A DNA stretch of 64,000 bases from CAZDDI01 sp964504195 (GTDB lineage Bacteria; Chloroflexota; Anaerolineae; B4-G1; SLSP01): positions 21,288 to 85,287 of the forward strand of contig CAZDDI010000013.1 of assembly GCA_964504195.1 (NCBI GenBank), in the 5' to 3' direction. This document shows, one piece after another, positions 61,246 to 64,000 of the stretch; position 1 is the first letter of the stretch; the number at the start of each line of letters is the position of its first letter. The translations under genes were made by a program, and so were the position numbers. The notes beneath the pieces are model-generated. The model was given only the letters and a program-made list of their open reading frames with translations. It was not told the DNA's origin and ran no database searches.

Positions 61246-61380
61246 AAGTTGCTACCTTGCGTCTTACTTTAAGCTAATTAGCTATTCAAGGGACAAAATG
61301 AGCTGGTAATGGCGGCTTCAGCCGCTTCTCACAGCACCAGAACGCCTAAAGGCGTCACTACAAACCATAGGTGGCAACTT
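61246..61380. repeat. MITE-like inverted repeat with two internal hairpins
   Basis: AAGTTGCTACCT (61246-61257) and AGGTGGCAACTT (61369-61380) are inverted with one mismatch. Inside are hairpins GCGGCT-TC-AGCCGC (61312-61325) and ACGCC-TAAA-GGCGT (61342-61355). The whole fills most of the 320-base spacer before the DegV gene. No ORF is supported. Confidence 0.6.
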
Positions 61381-61484
61381 AAGCTATTTATGTAATTGAG
61401 ACACGGTTACCCAATCTTCACACTTCACATTTCATTCCCCTATCCTACCAGAAATTCGGTGGATTGCCAATGGAGAAGCATAAG

Positions 61485-62339
61485 ATGACGCAACAAGCAG
61501 TAGCAATTGTGACGGATTCGGCGGCAGGGTTGCCTGGGTCTCTAGTGGAGACCTTACGCATCGGTGTAGCGTGCTATTGGGTGCATGTGGGCGGGCGCTC
61601 GTATGTTGACGGGGTAGATTTGCTACCCGAGGCCTTCTATCCGATGTTGCGCGCGCAACAGACACCAGACGTGAGTACGGGCGTCCCTGCACCGGAGATG
61701 TTCACCGAGCTCTACCGGCAAGCGGCACACTGGGCCAAAGCTGTGGTCTCTGTCCATCTAGCAGGCAAACAAAGCGGCACATGTGACGCAGCCAGACTAG
61801 GCGCGCAAGCTAGCCCTGTGCCAGTGACGGTGATAGATACCGGCACAACCGCAATGGCTGAGGGCTTTGTCGCCCTGGAAGCTGCCCGGCTGGCCCAGGC
61901 TGGTGCATCGCTAGAGGAAGTGACAGCACGGGCACAGCAGACCGTTGCCAACGTGAGCCTGATGGCGCTGCTGGAATCCGTGACATTTGCGGTGAAAGGG
62001 GGCCGGCTGGCCGGCGCCGCGCGGCTATTGGGGAATTTGTTGCAAATACAACCGCTTATCCGCGTGGAACAAAACAAGCTGGCGGTCATCGGGCAAGTGC
62101 GTCGGCGGCACACGGGCCTGCGCCAGCTCTGCGTGCGCATCATGGAGCGGGTGGGGAACGCGCCGGTGCGCCTGACGGTGCATTACACGGAAGATGAAGC
62201 CGAAGGGCAAGGGGTACTAGATGAACTCACGCGCCGCTTGCATTGTATTGAGACATTTCTCACGCGGACGCCGGTAGCCTTGGGCGTCCATGCCGGGCCG
62301 GGCGCAATTGGCGTGGCCTATCACATCGAAAAAGGATAA
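61485..62339 (+). CDS. DegV family fatty-acid-binding protein (FakB-like)
   Basis: The 284-residue protein has the DegV opening AIVTDSAAGLPGSLVE, then TPDVSTGVPAPEMF and LAGKQSGTCDAARL. Family members bind fatty acids, and FakB partners a fatty acid kinase, presenting the acyl chain for phosphorylation. The kinase is not in view, but two acyltransferase genes lie nearby. The ATG at 61485 is favoured by GGAG nine bases upstream; an in-frame ATG at 61464 is less likely. The next gene starts two bases after its stop. Confidence 0.93.
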   Translation: MTQQAVAIVTDSAAGLPGSLVETLRIGVACYWVHVGGRSYVDGVDLLPEAFYPMLRAQQTPDVSTGVPAPEMFTELYRQAAHWAKAVVSVHLAGKQSGTCDAARLGAQASPVPVTVIDTGTTAMAEGFVALEAARLAQAGASLEEVTARAQQTVANVSLMALLESVTFAVKGGRLAGAARLLGNLLQIQPLIRVEQNKLAVIGQVRRRHTGLRQLCVRIMERVGNAPVRLTVHYTEDEAEGQGVLDELTRRLHCIETFLTRTPVALGVHAGPGAIGVAYHIEKG

Positions 62340-62341
62340 GT

Positions 62342-62776
62342 ATGGCAGTTCAAGAACGTGAACGGCAGCTCCGCCTGGTGGCGGAAATATTGTTGATTCA
62401 TCTACCGGCCCAGCTGGCCGAAGACCAACCGCTGGCACATGATCTATTGGCGGTGGTAGGGACGGCGTTACACGCTATCCACGAGGATGCGGAGCAATCG
62501 GCGAAGGCGTGGGACAAAAAGGCCTATCACGTCAAGGCTGATGAGCTACGCCGCGAGTGGGATTGGGCGTTGGGCGCGGCAAACTACGCCACGGGGCTGG
62601 CCCTGCGCGCCGAGCCGCTCACGCTCGATACACTCGTCAAGGTGCGGCGCATAATTCGCCCAGAACTCACCCGCCCCTCGCGTCGCCAGATTCCCGATCC
62701 CGCGCGCTTCCGGGGCGCAGCGCAAGCGGTCAAAGTGCAACAAGCGCAGAAACGCGCACCCGTGCGCGGCGGCTGA
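62342..62776 (+). CDS. Hypothetical helical protein downstream of DegV
   Basis: The 144-residue protein is mostly helical and charged (ERQLRLVAEILLIHLPAQLAED; DELRREWDWALGAANYATGLAL), with a basic C-terminus and no membrane helix. It begins two bases after the DegV stop, so cotranslation and a linked role are likely. I do not recognise the family. The 3' end runs into GGCTGAGCNTNCCGAAGCC repeat words at about 62771-62812. Confidence 0.7.
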   Translation: MAVQERERQLRLVAEILLIHLPAQLAEDQPLAHDLLAVVGTALHAIHEDAEQSAKAWDKKAYHVKADELRREWDWALGAANYATGLALRAEPLTLDTLVKVRRIIRPELTRPSRRQIPDPARFRGAAQAVKVQQAQKRAPVRGG

Positions 62777-62812
62777 GCCTACCGAAGCCGCGCCTGCCGG
62801 TGGCTGAGCTTG
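62771..62812. repeat. GGCTGAGCTTGCCGAAGCC direct repeat
   Basis: Two copies of GGCTGAGCNTNCCGAAGCC occur in tandem at about 62771-62789 and 62802-62820. The first contains the TGA stop of the preceding gene, another case of a repeat word touching a coding end. Confidence 0.5.
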
Positions 62813-62829
62813 CCGAAGCCCTCCGCCGC

Positions 62830-63318
62830 TCACTCGCGCGGTTGCCCACCGACGCGCATGGTCAAAATCACCGCTTCTTCAGTCACCCGCACTGCTTCTA
62901 ACGTACTATTGGCCTCTTGCTGGCTGGCGAGCATAAAGAAATCAGCAATGGAGTCGCTCCAGCCTGCCATCCACGCGGGATCAATGGACATACCGTTAAG
63001 CGTGACTTCGGAAATCTGTGCGTCCACCGCCCCGTCCCGCATCGCCAGATCGAGCCGGAACAGCAGCATATCACTGCCCCCGCCAATCTCTCGCGTCCGC
63101 GTGCCAGAAACCAGCATATAACCGTCGTGCAGCGTGACGCGCACATCTTGAATCTGCGGATCGTTTAAGGAAGCCTGAAGCTGACGCTCGATGGTTTCTT
63201 GTGTCAGTTTGACATCGAAGCTGAATGAGCCGTCCTCGTTACGTTTAGGATTCAACCCACAACCTAGCGCCAACACTATCAATATCCCCGTCAAAATCAG
63301 CAATGAATAACGTTTCAT
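62830..63318 (-). CDS. Small lipoprotein of unknown function
   Basis: The 162-residue protein has a lipobox (IVLALGC, Cys20), followed by a beta-rich domain (SFSFDVKLTQETIERQLQASL; VRVTLHDGYMLVSGTRT; VTLNGMSIDPAWMAGWSDS). The shape resembles lipid-binding or DUF2993-like envelope proteins, but the match is only suggestive. The ribosome-binding site is weak (GGGGG). It ends close to the repeat words downstream of the DegV operon and is convergent with it. Confidence 0.75.
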   Translation of the reverse strand: MKRYSLLILTGILIVLALGCGLNPKRNEDGSFSFDVKLTQETIERQLQASLNDPQIQDVRVTLHDGYMLVSGTRTREIGGGSDMLLFRLDLAMRDGAVDAQISEVTLNGMSIDPAWMAGWSDSIADFFMLASQQEANSTLEAVRVTEEAVILTMRVGGQPRE

Positions 63319-63363
63319 GGTGTAGCCCCCTAGAAAATCTGCAAATCAACAAATCTCAAATCC

Positions 63364-63810
63364 AAACTTGGCAATACCGCAAAAGCAACCCTGCACTACG
63401 CTCAAAATGTAGCGCAGGATTATGAATTTTAAGAAATTAATCCGTAAATAAGGTTTTGTGTCAAGTTGGTCGTTCTAAAAATAAAATGATACCCCCTTTC
63501 CCCCTACCCCCTTTCCCCCGCAAGCGGGGGAAAGGGGGTTTTTGTGGGTTTTTTGGGCGGCGGCTTCGCCGCCGCCCAAAAAACCCGTTATTCTTCTCCC
63601 CCTCCCCACGCCGCGCAGCGGCGTGGGGAGGGGGCAAGGGGGTGGGGCAAAATTCTCAATTTGTAAATTTTTAAGAGGCGGTTCTTGCAAATAGTTTTAT
63701 TTCCGGTTCATTTTCTTAATTTTCATCATCCTACATTGGCGGACACAAGATAATCCTGTGCTACGCTGATTGATAATTGACAGGGTGGTTTTTGCGTTAC
63801 TGCCAAACTT
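63364..63810. mobile_element. TIR-bounded element carrying copy 2 of the triple-hairpin repeat
   Basis: Imperfect terminal inverted repeats of about 60 bases frame the segment. The left arm (63364-63423) holds AAACTTGGCAATACCGCAAA and GTAGCGCAGGATTAT. The right arm (63750-63810), read in reverse complement, holds AAGTTTGGCAGTAACGCAAA and GTAGCACAGGATTAT. The interior 63422-63721 is the second copy of the 300-bp repeat at 3656-3957, with the same three palindromes. No ORF exists inside, so it is a non-autonomous element. Copy 1 lacks these terminal arms. Confidence 0.7.
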
Positions 63811-63812
63811 GT

Positions 63813-63935
63813 CTACCGTACATTTTCCAAGCGCATTCAGTTTTAGCCACGAATTAGCATGAATTTTACGAATTTCTTATTGTTTTCGTGTTAATTTGAG
63901 TGAATTCGTGGCAAAAATCTATAAGTGTACGGTAG
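63813..63935. repeat. Nested inverted repeats at the window end
   Basis: CTACCGTACA (63813-63822) pairs with TGTACGGTAG (63926-63935). Inside, GCCACGAATT (63846-63855) pairs with AATTCGTGGC (63903-63912) around AT-rich GAATTTTACGAATTTC words. No gene is visible from 63811 to 64000. Confidence 0.65.
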
Positions 63936-64000
63936 CAAAATCCTAACTAGTAGTTTAACAGAGACGATTTGACGGATAAGAAAAGTGTGGCATTCTTGTA

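Noticed and set aside
1..64000. CRISPR array, tRNA or rRNA genes
   Set aside because: No regularly spaced repeat-spacer pattern and no tRNA cloverleaf or T-loop consensus was seen in the intergenic spaces; the repeats present are short words or hairpins.

Overview
The window reads as a chromosomal segment of a moderately GC-rich member of the Chloroflexota, probably an Anaerolineae-like lineage. This is an inference. It rests on an FMN riboswitch driving a RibXYZ-type riboflavin ABC transporter, Chloroflexota-like ribosomal proteins and EF-Tu, Cys-containing S4, S14 and L36, and abundant short intergenic repeat words. No rRNA, tRNA, CRISPR array, prophage or intact insertion sequence was found.

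Positions 1-12.9 kb hold mostly single genes: a zinc-ribbon membrane protein, an aldo/keto reductase, homoserine dehydrogenase, an alkaline-phosphatase-superfamily enzyme, the NAD(P)H-hydrate repair enzyme, a flavodiiron protein divergent from a LacI-type regulator, a small DMT transporter, and two lipoproteins built from two and four copies of one cysteine-paired domain. Positions 13-20.3 kb hold glnA with an elaborate leader, a Nudix hydrolase, endonuclease III, dnaA without dnaN next to it, a receiver-only response regulator and a GAF histidine kinase. Positions 20.3-23.3 kb are the FMN riboswitch and three-gene transporter. Positions 23.3-33.1 kb hold a frameshifted AbiEii-type toxin with its partner, a GH36 glycosidase coupled to a Rieske oxygenase, a glutaredoxin plus ferredoxin:thioredoxin-reductase/rubredoxin fusion, a zinc-type ArsR repressor with a P-type ATPase, thioredoxin, and a MazG/methylase fusion.

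Positions 33.2-57.9 kb, all on the minus strand, are the fused rpoB-str-S10-spc-alpha cluster followed by truA, rplM and rpsI. rpoC is missing between rpoB and rpsL, and adk and infA are missing from the spc/alpha part. Positions 58-63.3 kb carry two PlsC-type acyltransferases, a LysM lipoprotein, a DegV protein and small unknowns.

The observations most worth following are: (1) a promoter, a Gln-codon-rich leader ORF and an intrinsic terminator upstream of a second promoter and glnA, resembling peptide attenuation; (2) an EF-Tu whose switch I lacks the usual RGITI motif; (3) an RpoB with an insertion of about 140 residues and no neighbouring rpoC; (4) a 300-bp triple-hairpin repeat at both ends of the window, one copy nested inside a terminal-inverted-repeat element; (5) short repeat words that run into the stop codons of several genes; and (6) the cysteine-paired repeat lipoproteins.
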